Source: Clostridia bacterium (GTDB taxonomy: Bacteria; Bacillota; Clostridia; Christensenellales; Borkfalkiaceae). Taken from it: 7,627 bases of DNA. The stretch is taken from the NCBI GenBank assembly GCA_017503885.1, contig JAFVSF010000067.1, forward strand, positions 1 to 7,627, in the 5' to 3' direction. The notes under the pieces are model-generated. The model did not search any database. It had not been told where the DNA came from and saw only the letters and a program-made list of their open reading frames with translations. Each line of letters begins with the position of its first letter. Position 1 is the stretch's first letter. A program made the position numbers and the translations under genes. Below are positions 1-6,054 of the stretch, piece by piece.

Positions 1-493
1 CAGTTATATACCCTCTAAAAAGTACGTTGTCGGCAAAAAGTATTCCACCTTTTACTAAAATTTGTTTTATTTTAGGATATAAATCTTTATATTTAGACTT
101 GTTACAATCTAAAAATACAAAGTCAAAGCCTTCGCCAACTTCGTCAACCATATCGAGAGCATCTCCATTAAACTGCTTTACCCTATCGCTAAGCCCAAAT
201 TTTTCAAAATTTTCTTTAGCCTCGTAAAAAGCCTTTTCATACCTTTCAATAGTATATAAGGTTGCATTTTCGCTCGCTTTTAAAAGAGCAATACCCGAAC
301 AACCTACAGAAGTGCCAAACTCGAGAATTTTAACAGGCTTTTTAAGTGTAGCCATTAAAACCAAGCAATTAAGACTTTCTGTTAAAAGGGTTGGTATTCC
401 TTTTTCTCTATATTCATCCCTAAATTTTTTTAAATCGGGATCAACCGACGTTTCGGCGTTTTTTAATATCAAATTAGTTACGTATTCGTTCAT
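1..493 (-). CDS. trmR: O-methyltransferase, TrmR/YrrM-like (C-terminus cut off by window edge)
   Basis: The minus strand is open from an ATG at 493 to base 1 and encodes 164 residues with no stop, so the gene is truncated by the window edge. It is a class I SAM-dependent methyltransferase of the O-methyltransferase family 3. Visible motifs are the SAM-binding loop LEFGTSVGCSG (residues 57-67), an acidic residue after strand 2 (E83, TIER), GDALD (110-114), and the metal-binding pair D129 in FLDCNKSKY and D155/N156 in ADNVLFRG. Family members are usually about 210 residues, so roughly 45-50 are missing. In Bacillus, TrmR (YrrM) methylates 5-hydroxyuridine at tRNA position 34 to 5-methoxyuridine. 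That function here is inferred from resemblance; a small-molecule catechol-type O-methyltransferase is the alternative. The ATG lies 1 nt after the RNase J stop (TAATATG), with a weak AGAAG about 7 nt upstream, so translation is probably coupled to RNase J. The usual DAAKGQY segment reads DCNKSKY here, which is conservative at the aspartate but atypical around it. Confidence 0.85.
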   Translation of the reverse strand, partial: MNEYVTNLILKNAETSVDPDLKKFRDEYREKGIPTLLTESLNCLVLMATLKKPVKILEFGTSVGCSGIALLKASENATLYTIERYEKAFYEAKENFEKFGLSDRVKQFNGDALDMVDEVGEGFDFVFLDCNKSKYKDLYPKIKQILVKGGILFADNVLFRGYIT

Positions 494-494
494 A

Positions 495-2144
495 TTAAAC
501 TTCTGTTATAACTGGAATTATCATAGGACTTTTCTTAGTCTTTTTCAAAATATAATTTCTCAGTTGCTTTCTTATTGTATTTCTTATATCTCCAAGGTCT
601 GAAGCTTTGACGTCAAACCCACTGATTACTCTTATAACGATATTTTTAACTTCTTGAACTTGCTCGTCGGTAAGTATTGATCCTCTATTTATAATGTCTG
701 GCTCTTGCAAAATTTCGCCAGAATCTTCACTAACACAACATACTGCAACTATAAGACCGTCTTCTGCCAAATGCTTTCTATCACGAACAACAGACTCGGT
801 ATCGTCGATTGAAAGACCATCGATATATCTCGTTCCTGCTTGGAATTGCTCGCCACGTTTTATACTCTTTTCAGAAATTTCAATGGTATCGCCAATTTCA
901 GCAATTAACATATTACTTTCTTTAAGACCTAACTCTTTAGCAAGCCTACAATGTTTTTTGAGATGACGATATTCGCCGTGTACTGGAATAAAAAACTTTG
1001 GCTTTAAAAGAGTATGCAATATTTTAAGTTCTTCTTGACAAGCGTGACCAGAAACGTGAATTTTAGTAATTGACTTATAAACTACCTCTGCTCCCTTTCT
1101 GTACAAGTTATTTATAACTTGGTATACACTCTTTTCGTTACCTGGGATTGGCGATGCAGAGATAATAATCGTATCGTTATTACCAACTTGCACTTGATTA
1201 TAGTCCCCAGATGCCATACGAGTAAGTGCACTCATAGGCTCACCTTGGCTACCAGTTGAAATTATAACAAGATCTTTATCTGCTACGCTTTTAATTCTTT
1301 CAATATCAATGACAACGTCGCTTGGGATTGAAATTTCGCCAACTTTACTTGCAGCCTCTACAACGTTTAGCATACTTCTACCCGAAAATGCAACTTTTCT
1401 CTTGTGCTTTACGGCTAAATCTATAATTTGTTGTATTCTATGAACGTTTGTCGCAAAGGTCGCAATTATAATTCTACGCTTTTGATTATCGACAAAAAGC
1501 CTATCTAACGTTTCGCCAACGACGTGTTCGCTCATAGTGTAGCCTTCTTGTTCAACGTTTGTAGACTCACACATTAAAAGCGTAACGCCTCTTTTACCTA
1601 TTTCAGAAAGCCTTGTCATATCAGTCATTTGACCACTTATAGGCGTTAAGTCAACCTTAAAGTCGCCAGAATGAACAACAGTGCCGACAGGAGTCGATAT
1701 TGCCAAAGCACAACTTCCAGGAATTGAGTGATTAACGTGTATAAACTCCACGGTAAAAACACCCAACCTTATACTGCTAGAAGGTTTTACGCAATTTAAA
1801 TCGCAATCGTATATTTTTTGTTCTTTAAGCTTATGTTCACAAAGCATAAGCGTAAGTTTTGTGCCGTAAACAGGCACGTTTACTTCTTTTAATAAATAAG
1901 GAAGCCCACCAATATGGTCTTCGTGTCCGTGGGTTAATACAATACCTCTTATTCTATCTTTATTTTGTACGAGATAAGAAACGTCTGGAGCGACAAGGTC
2001 AATACCTGGCATATCAGCCGTAGGAAAAGTTATACCCGCATCTATTACGATTATATCTTTACCATACTCGAGTGCCGTCATATTTTTACCAATTTCACCT
2101 ACGCCACCTAAAAAACGGACTTTTAAATGATTTCTATTTTTCAA
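495..2144 (-). CDS. rnj: Ribonuclease J (metallo-beta-lactamase/beta-CASP RNase)
   Basis: RNase J is a cytoplasmic zinc-dependent enzyme with 5'-3' exonuclease and endonuclease activity, central to mRNA decay and rRNA maturation in Bacillota. From the chosen TTG start the protein has 549 residues, close to the usual 550-560. The metallo-beta-lactamase motif HGHEDHIGG lies at residues 72-80. Further metal ligands are H139 (HSIPGS), D161 (HSGDFK) and H389 (PVHGEYRHL), which match the B. subtilis RNase J1 set H74/H76/D78/H79/H142/D164/H390 in order and spacing. Beta-CASP features are STGSQGE (296-302) and HVSGH (363-367). The C-terminal domain ends in the typical KSPMIIPVITEV. The frame can be extended to a GTG at 2189, but AGGAGA at 2151-2156 sits 6 nt before TTG at 2144, and N-terminal homology begins only after that point, so TTG is preferred. 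The gene lies downstream of valS behind a terminator and is followed by the methyltransferase after 1 nt. The family usually reads HVSGHGSQEE; here it is HVSGHACQEE. Confidence 0.96.
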   Translation of the reverse strand: MKNRNHLKVRFLGGVGEIGKNMTALEYGKDIIVIDAGITFPTADMPGIDLVAPDVSYLVQNKDRIRGIVLTHGHEDHIGGLPYLLKEVNVPVYGTKLTLMLCEHKLKEQKIYDCDLNCVKPSSSIRLGVFTVEFIHVNHSIPGSCALAISTPVGTVVHSGDFKVDLTPISGQMTDMTRLSEIGKRGVTLLMCESTNVEQEGYTMSEHVVGETLDRLFVDNQKRRIIIATFATNVHRIQQIIDLAVKHKRKVAFSGRSMLNVVEAASKVGEISIPSDVVIDIERIKSVADKDLVIISTGSQGEPMSALTRMASGDYNQVQVGNNDTIIISASPIPGNEKSVYQVINNLYRKGAEVVYKSITKIHVSGHACQEELKILHTLLKPKFFIPVHGEYRHLKKHCRLAKELGLKESNMLIAEIGDTIEISEKSIKRGEQFQAGTRYIDGLSIDDTESVVRDRKHLAEDGLIVAVCCVSEDSGEILQEPDIINRGSILTDEQVQEVKNIVIRVISGFDVKASDLGDIRNTIRKQLRNYILKKTKKSPMIIPVITEV

Positions 2145-2150
2145 ATTATT

Positions 2151-2156
2151 TCTCCT
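2151..2156 (-). promoter_or_regulatory. RBS deciding the RNase J start
   Basis: On the minus strand AGGAGA is separated by 6 nt (AATAAT) from a TTG at 2144. The upstream GTG at 2189 has no comparable site, and using it would place this strong Shine-Dalgarno inside the coding region. This is direct sequence evidence for a UUG-initiated RNase J. Confidence 0.85.
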
Positions 2157-2178
2157 TTCGGAAATCGTTGTATTTTTT

Positions 2179-2206
2179 ATCTTAAGCACGTTTTACGATT
2201 AGTAAA
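2179..2206 (-). promoter_or_regulatory. Possible weak promoter for rnj-trmR
   Basis: The minus strand has TTTACT (2201-2206), a 16-nt spacer and TAAGAT (2179-2184). Each hexamer matches the sigma-A consensus at 4 of 6 positions. Some promoter is expected here because a terminator lies just upstream. Transcription from this one would begin near 2172, downstream of the GTG at 2189, which agrees with the TTG start. The -35 overlaps the terminator's T-tract, and in DNA this AT-rich such a match can arise by chance, so this is a weak candidate. Confidence 0.25.
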
Positions 2207-2239
2207 AACGGGAAAAGGGGAGAAAAACTTTTTCTCCCC
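2204..2239 (-). terminator. Intrinsic terminator after valS
   Basis: Perfect inverted repeat with 11-nt arms GGGGAGAAAAA (2217-2227) and TTTTTCTCCCC (2229-2239) around a single base, so in RNA about 10 pairs with a 3-nt loop. Read on the minus strand it begins 7 nt after the valS stop and is followed by TTTT, CCCG and TTTTT (2216-2204). The hairpin is strong but the T-tract is interrupted by CCCG, so termination may be incomplete and some valS transcripts could continue into RNase J. On the plus strand no T-tract follows, so it is one-directional. Confidence 0.85.
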
Positions 2240-2246
2240 GTAAAAA

Positions 2247-4877
2247 TTAATTTTCAAACTCTTTAATGCTTGCTAAAATCTTTTCTCTAATTTCAGTAAA
2301 CTTTTGAAGTTTAGCCTTTTCTCCGTCGATTAAAGCCTTTGGTGCTTTAGCAACGAAACCTTGGTTAGAAAGTTTACCCTCTGCTCTTTTAATTTCGCTA
2401 TCAACCTTATCAAGCTCACCCTTTAAACGAGCAAGTTCTTTTTCGGTATCAACGAGCGCACCGAGTGGAACGTAAATTTCTATACCCTCCAAAATTTTAG
2501 AAACGACTTTTTCGTTGATATTTTCTTTTGAATCTACGAATCTAACCTCGTTAACGTTTACAAGTTTATTAAAGATAGTAGCACTATCTGAAATAAGTTT
2601 TTTGTTTGCCGTTACGAAATAAACGTCAATTTTAGTCGATGGAGCAGCACCTGTTTCAAGTTTAATCGCTCTTAACGACTTAATAACGTCCATAATCTTC
2701 TCGGTTGCGAGTCTTTCCTTTCTGTACGCAAATTTGGAATTATATCTAGGGAAATCCGAAACCATTATACTGCCTTTTGTTTTTGGAATATGCGAATAAA
2801 TTTCTTCTGTAACAAAGGGGATAAAAGGATGAAGAAGTTTAAGCATATTAGTTAAAACGTAGCAAAGTACACTAATTACGTCGTCTTTCTTAGCATTGTC
2901 CGTACCGTATAAGGTAGGCTTACAAAGTTCGATATACCAATCGCAGAAATCAGACCATACGAAATCTTGAAGAGATGCACAAGCAAGACCAATTTCGTAT
3001 TTTTCCATATTGAGCGTTACGTCTTTAACAACTGAATTGAGTTTAGAAATTATCCACTTGTCTGGAGCAGTTAGTTTACACTCTGAAATATCGGTTTTAA
3101 TCTTTCTGCCCTCAGTATTCATTAAAACGAATCTAGACGCATTCCAAATCTTGTTGATAAAGTTACGGCAACCTTCAAGTTTTTCTGGTGAATATCTTAT
3201 ATCGCTACCAGCAGAAATACCGTTAAGTAAACAGTAACGTAAAGTATCTGCACCGTATTCTTCAATAATTTCGATTGGGTCGATACCGTTACCTAAAGAT
3301 TTGCTCATCTTTCTACCTTGAGCATCTCTAACAATACCGTGAATTAAAACGTCTTTGAACGGAATTCTCTCCATGTGTTCAATACCGCTAAATATCATTC
3401 TTGCTACCCAGAAGAAAATGATATCGTAAGCAGTAACTAAAACGTCGGTAGGATAGAAATACTTTAAGTCCTTAGTCATATCTGGGAAACCTAAGGTTGA
3501 GAAAGGCCAAAGTGCAGAACTGAACCAAGTATCCAAAACGTCTTCATCTTGCTTAAACGAAGTGCAATTACACTTAGGACAAACTGTTGGCGTTTCTTTT
3601 GCAACAATAGTTTCACCACATTCGTCACAGTAATATGCAGGTATTCTATGTCCCCACCAAAGTTGACGTGAAATACACCAATCTTTGATGTTTTCCATCC
3701 AGTTATTGTAAATTTTCGTAAATCTTGTTGGCGTAAACTTAATACTCTTCTTTCTAACAGCAGAAAGTGCAGGTTTTGCCAAGGTATCCATCTTTACAAA
3801 CCATTGTTTAGAAATGATAGGTTCAACGGTATCGTGACAACGATAGCAATGACCAACGTTATGTGCGTGTGGCTCTATTCTATCAAGATTACCTAAAGTT
3901 TCTAAATCTTGAACTATAGCCTTTCTACACTCGTAACGGCTCATACCTTCGTATTTACCTGCGAGCGAATTCATTATACCACCGTCGTCCATAACGCGAA
4001 TTACGTCTAAGTTATGTCTTAAACCAACTTCAAAGTCGTTAGGATCGTGCGCAGGTGTAATCTTAACTGCACCAGTACCAAATTCCATATCAACGTATTC
4101 GTCTGCAACAACAGGAATTTCTCTACCAACGATAGGTAAAATGAGAGTTTTGCCAATAAGGTCAGCGTATCTTTCGTCTTTTGGGTTTACAGCAACTGCA
4201 GTATCGCCTAAAAGAGTTTCTGGTCTTGTAGTTGCTATAACTAAATATCTATCGCTATCTTTAACGAAATACCTAAAATGCCAGAAGAATGAATTTTCTT
4301 CTTCGAACTCTACCTCTGCATCGGAAAGTGCCGTTTTACAACAAGGACACCAGTTGATAATTCTCTTACCTTGATATATAAGACCTTTGTTATAGAGGTT
4401 GACGAAAACTTCTTTTACTGCTTTAGAACATTTTTCATCCATAGTAAAAGCGAGCCTAGACCAATCGCAAGAAGAGCCTAATCTCTTTAACTGTTCAACA
4501 ATTCTTCCACCGTATTTTTCTTTCCAAGCCCAAGCTCTTTCTAAAAAGCCTTCTCGACCAACTTCTTCTTTGGTAAGACCTTCAGCTTTCATTTGGTCAA
4601 CGATTTTAACTTCGGTAGCAATAGAAGCGTGGTCTGTACCAGGAAGCCATAATGCCTCATAGCCTTGCATTCTTTTAAAACGTATTATACTATCTTGAAT
4701 GGAATTGTTAAGTGCATGCCCCATGTGAAGTTGTCCAGTAATATTTGGTGGGGGTATAACGATAGTAAAAGGCACTTTATCCTTATTAGGCTTTGCCTTA
4801 AAATATCCCTTTTGTTCCCACTTTTCGTAAATTCCTTGTTCAAATTCTTTTGGACTATAAGTCTTTGACATATCCAT
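2247..4877 (-). CDS. valS: Valyl-tRNA synthetase
   Basis: ValS charges tRNA-Val with valine in the cytoplasm and removes misactivated threonine. It is a class I synthetase. With the chosen start (ATG 4877) it has 876 residues, the usual length for bacterial ValRS. The first signature PPPNITGQLHMGHA has its HMGH at residues 51-54, and KMSKS begins at residue 523. Between them lies the CP1 editing domain, with ATTRPETLLGDTAVAV and PAHDPNDF, plus Cys pairs of zinc-ribbon type (CPCC, CYRCH, CDEC, CPKC). These are followed by the DTWFSSALWPF block, the anticodon-binding domain (NFINKIWNASRFV, DFVWSDFCDWYIELCKP), and a C-terminal coiled coil rich in Lys/Glu with GFVAKAP, the tRNA-binding arm typical of ValRS. 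The frame extends to an ATG at 4895, but GGTGGAG at 4887-4893 lies just upstream of the ATG at 4877. A third ATG at 4871 is also possible. The gene stands alone between its own promoters and a terminator. No catalytic residue is missing. Confidence 0.97.
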   Translation of the reverse strand: MDMSKTYSPKEFEQGIYEKWEQKGYFKAKPNKDKVPFTIVIPPPNITGQLHMGHALNNSIQDSIIRFKRMQGYEALWLPGTDHASIATEVKIVDQMKAEGLTKEEVGREGFLERAWAWKEKYGGRIVEQLKRLGSSCDWSRLAFTMDEKCSKAVKEVFVNLYNKGLIYQGKRIINWCPCCKTALSDAEVEFEEENSFFWHFRYFVKDSDRYLVIATTRPETLLGDTAVAVNPKDERYADLIGKTLILPIVGREIPVVADEYVDMEFGTGAVKITPAHDPNDFEVGLRHNLDVIRVMDDGGIMNSLAGKYEGMSRYECRKAIVQDLETLGNLDRIEPHAHNVGHCYRCHDTVEPIISKQWFVKMDTLAKPALSAVRKKSIKFTPTRFTKIYNNWMENIKDWCISRQLWWGHRIPAYYCDECGETIVAKETPTVCPKCNCTSFKQDEDVLDTWFSSALWPFSTLGFPDMTKDLKYFYPTDVLVTAYDIIFFWVARMIFSGIEHMERIPFKDVLIHGIVRDAQGRKMSKSLGNGIDPIEIIEEYGADTLRYCLLNGISAGSDIRYSPEKLEGCRNFINKIWNASRFVLMNTEGRKIKTDISECKLTAPDKWIISKLNSVVKDVTLNMEKYEIGLACASLQDFVWSDFCDWYIELCKPTLYGTDNAKKDDVISVLCYVLTNMLKLLHPFIPFVTEEIYSHIPKTKGSIMVSDFPRYNSKFAYRKERLATEKIMDVIKSLRAIKLETGAAPSTKIDVYFVTANKKLISDSATIFNKLVNVNEVRFVDSKENINEKVVSKILEGIEIYVPLGALVDTEKELARLKGELDKVDSEIKRAEGKLSNQGFVAKAPKALIDGEKAKLQKFTEIREKILASIKEFEN

Positions 4878-4886
4878 AATAATTTT

Positions 4887-4893
4887 CTCCACC
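4887..4893 (-). promoter_or_regulatory. RBS deciding the valS start
   Basis: GGTGGAG on the minus strand is 9 nt before the ATG at 4877. It overlaps the first codons of the longer frame that begins at 4895, and that ATG has no Shine-Dalgarno of its own; the sequence before it is AT-rich. The ATG at 4877 is therefore the better start. The ATG at 4871 would be 15 nt away, which is too far. Confidence 0.75.
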
Positions 4894-4903
4894 ATTTTGT
4901 AAA

Positions 4904-4932
4904 TGTATAATTTTTCATTTGATTTAAGTCAA
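4904..4932 (-). promoter_or_regulatory. valS: Second, proximal valS promoter candidate
   Basis: The minus strand has TTGACT (4927-4932), a 17-nt spacer and TATACA (4904-4909), matching the sigma-A consensus at 5 of 6 and 4 of 6 positions. A transcript would start near 4897 and leave a leader of about 20 nt that still contains the RBS for the ATG at 4877. It is weaker than the distal promoter. Confidence 0.45.
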
Positions 4933-4941
4933 GTATTTATA

Positions 4942-4970
4942 ATTATATTATAAAAAATTTTTATTGTCAA
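4942..4970 (-). promoter_or_regulatory. valS: Main valS promoter, perfect sigma-A consensus
   Basis: The minus strand has TTGACA (4965-4970), exactly 17 nt of spacer and TATAAT (4942-4947): a full consensus match with ideal spacing. The spacer holds A5T6 tracts that may add curvature. The expected start near 4935 gives a leader of about 57 nt. That leader contains no T-box specifier stem and no AGGGTGG antiterminator box, and it is too short for a T-box. Confidence 0.85.
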
Positions 4971-4998
4971 ATAAAACTCCTATTTCATACGATATAAT
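4964..4998 (+). promoter_or_regulatory. Promoter region of the ABC importer operon
   Basis: A perfect -10 box TATAAT lies at 4993-4998, 26 nt before the first ATG. The only good -35 is TTGTCA at 4964-4969. It is 23 nt from that -10, which is too far, but 18 nt from an overlapping weaker -10, TACGAT (4988-4993). Either the TACGAT pairing is used, or TATAAT works with a poor -35 and perhaps an activator. TTGTCA overlaps the -35 of the divergent valS promoter. The leader is about 20-30 nt, essentially just the RBS AAGGAG (5014-5019). Confidence 0.6.
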
Positions 4999-5002
4999 AT
5001 GA
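4985..5002 (+). promoter_or_regulatory. Imperfect dyad over the importer -10, possible operator
   Basis: TCATA (4985-4989) and TATGA (4998-5002) form inverted half-sites around a central ATAT (4992-4995), giving 14 of 18 self-complementary bases. The dyad covers the -10 region of the importer promoter, where a repressor would block polymerase. No regulator gene is present in the window, and short AT-rich dyads are common by chance, so this is only a candidate. Confidence 0.25.
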
Positions 5003-5024
5003 TAAAAAAATATAAGGAGAAATT

Positions 5025-6026
5025 ATGAAAAAAATTATTGCGACTTTTATCGCACTTTTAATCACAATAACGCCTTTTACAGCGTGTAAGGAAAAAGACG
5101 GTGGCTTAACAACCGTACGTTTAAACGAAGTAACTCACTCAATTTTTTATGCTCCACTGTATATAGCGATAGAAAACGGCTTTTTTAAAGAAGAAGGCTT
5201 AAACGTTGAACTCACTAACGGTGGAGGTGCAGATAAAACTATGACTGCTCTTTTATCAGGCGATGCCGATATTGGTCTAATGGGCGTTGAAGCAACCGTA
5301 TACGTATACTTAGAGGGGAAAAAGGACGTTCCTAAAATTATAGGACAATTAACTAAAAGAGATGGCTCTTTCTTGGTTTCTAGAACACCCGAACCAAATT
5401 TTAAATGGGAAGATTTAGAAGGAAAAGAAATTATAGCAGGTAGAACAGGTGGTGTTCCTGCAATGACGTTTGAATACGTTGTAAATAAGCACGGTTTATT
5501 CAACGGACAAAACGTAACTTTAAATAATGACGTTGCGTTTAACCTTATGGGACCTTCTTTTGAAGGAGGCATAGGCGACTACACGACCTTATTTGAGCCA
5601 ACTGCAAGCGAATACCAAAAAGCAGGTAAAGGCTACATTGTAGCAAGTGTTGGCGAAGAAAGTGGCGAAATACCATACACTGCTTTTACAGCAATGACTA
5701 GTTACCTTCAAAAAAATGGCGAAACTATAGAAAAATTTATAAGAGCAATGTACAAAGCAATAAAATATATGCTAGAAACTAATGATGAAGTTTTGGCTCA
5801 AAGTCTTATTAAACAATTCCCTGACACTGCACTATCTTCTATAACTAGGTCACTTGCAAGTTACAAAAAAATAGATGCATGGATGACTCACATGGCTATG
5901 ACTGAAACTGCTTTTAACAATCTTCAAAACGTTATGGAAAATGCTGGCGAACTTTCAAAACGAGTAGATTACACTGCAATTACCGACAATTCCTTCGCAA
6001 ACAATTTATACGGAGAAATTTTCTAA
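5025..6026 (+). CDS. ABC importer substrate-binding lipoprotein, NMT1/THI5/SsuA-like
   Basis: The 333-residue protein is an extracellular solute receptor tethered to the membrane, which hands substrate to the permease encoded two genes downstream. The N-terminus has Lys residues, a hydrophobic core (4-17) and a lipobox ending FTAC, with lipidated Cys at residue 21. F at position -3 is less usual than Leu. The mature part follows the NMT1/THI5-like type II binding fold: THSIFYAPLYIAIENGFFKEEGLNVEL (37-63), GGGADKTMTALLSGDADIGLMG (66-87), a QLTKRDGSFLV stretch (108-118), and LFEPTASEYQKAGKGYIVASVG (189-210). The start is secure: AAGGAG at 5014-5019 is 5 nt before the ATG. Relatives bind thiamine pyrimidine precursors, aliphatic sulfonates, taurine or riboflavin, and sequence alone does not decide. 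It is the first gene of a binding protein-ATPase-permease operon, divergent from valS. There is no TPP or FMN riboswitch upstream. The gene is complete. Confidence 0.92.
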   Translation: MKKIIATFIALLITITPFTACKEKDGGLTTVRLNEVTHSIFYAPLYIAIENGFFKEEGLNVELTNGGGADKTMTALLSGDADIGLMGVEATVYVYLEGKKDVPKIIGQLTKRDGSFLVSRTPEPNFKWEDLEGKEIIAGRTGGVPAMTFEYVVNKHGLFNGQNVTLNNDVAFNLMGPSFEGGIGDYTTLFEPTASEYQKAGKGYIVASVGEESGEIPYTAFTAMTSYLQKNGETIEKFIRAMYKAIKYMLETNDEVLAQSLIKQFPDTALSSITRSLASYKKIDAWMTHMAMTETAFNNLQNVMENAGELSKRVDYTAITDNSFANNLYGEIF

Positions 6027-6054
6027 ACACCTTATTCTAAAGGAGTAAATACAA

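Noticed and set aside
27..227. Short plus-strand frame at the left end
   Set aside because: It is the complement of the TrmR-like gene, whose minus-strand translation shows a full set of methyltransferase motifs.
312..966. Plus-strand open frames of about 90-96 codons
   Set aside because: They are antisense to the methyltransferase and RNase J genes; their composition is that of a complementary strand and no RBS is visible.
2190..2246. Small gene or small RNA between RNase J and valS
   Set aside because: There is no start-stop frame with an RBS; the space is taken by the terminator hairpin and a possible promoter.
4141..4662. Open frames of 77 and 87 codons on the plus strand
   Set aside because: They are antisense to conserved valS sequence and have no ribosome binding site or recognisable motif.
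4951..4964. A5-6/T5-6 inverted repeat as a terminator
   Set aside because: It is a pure A/T stretch inside the valS promoter spacer with no GC-rich stem; it is better explained as promoter DNA.
4896..5024. TPP or FMN riboswitch, or T-box, in the divergent intergenic region
   Set aside because: The transcribed leaders are about 20-30 nt and at most 57 nt, the signature sequences are absent, and the space is filled by promoter elements.
5147..5572. 141-codon open frame on the minus strand
   Set aside because: It lies wholly inside the binding-protein gene, antisense, has no RBS or recognisable domain, and the plus-strand gene is clearly real.
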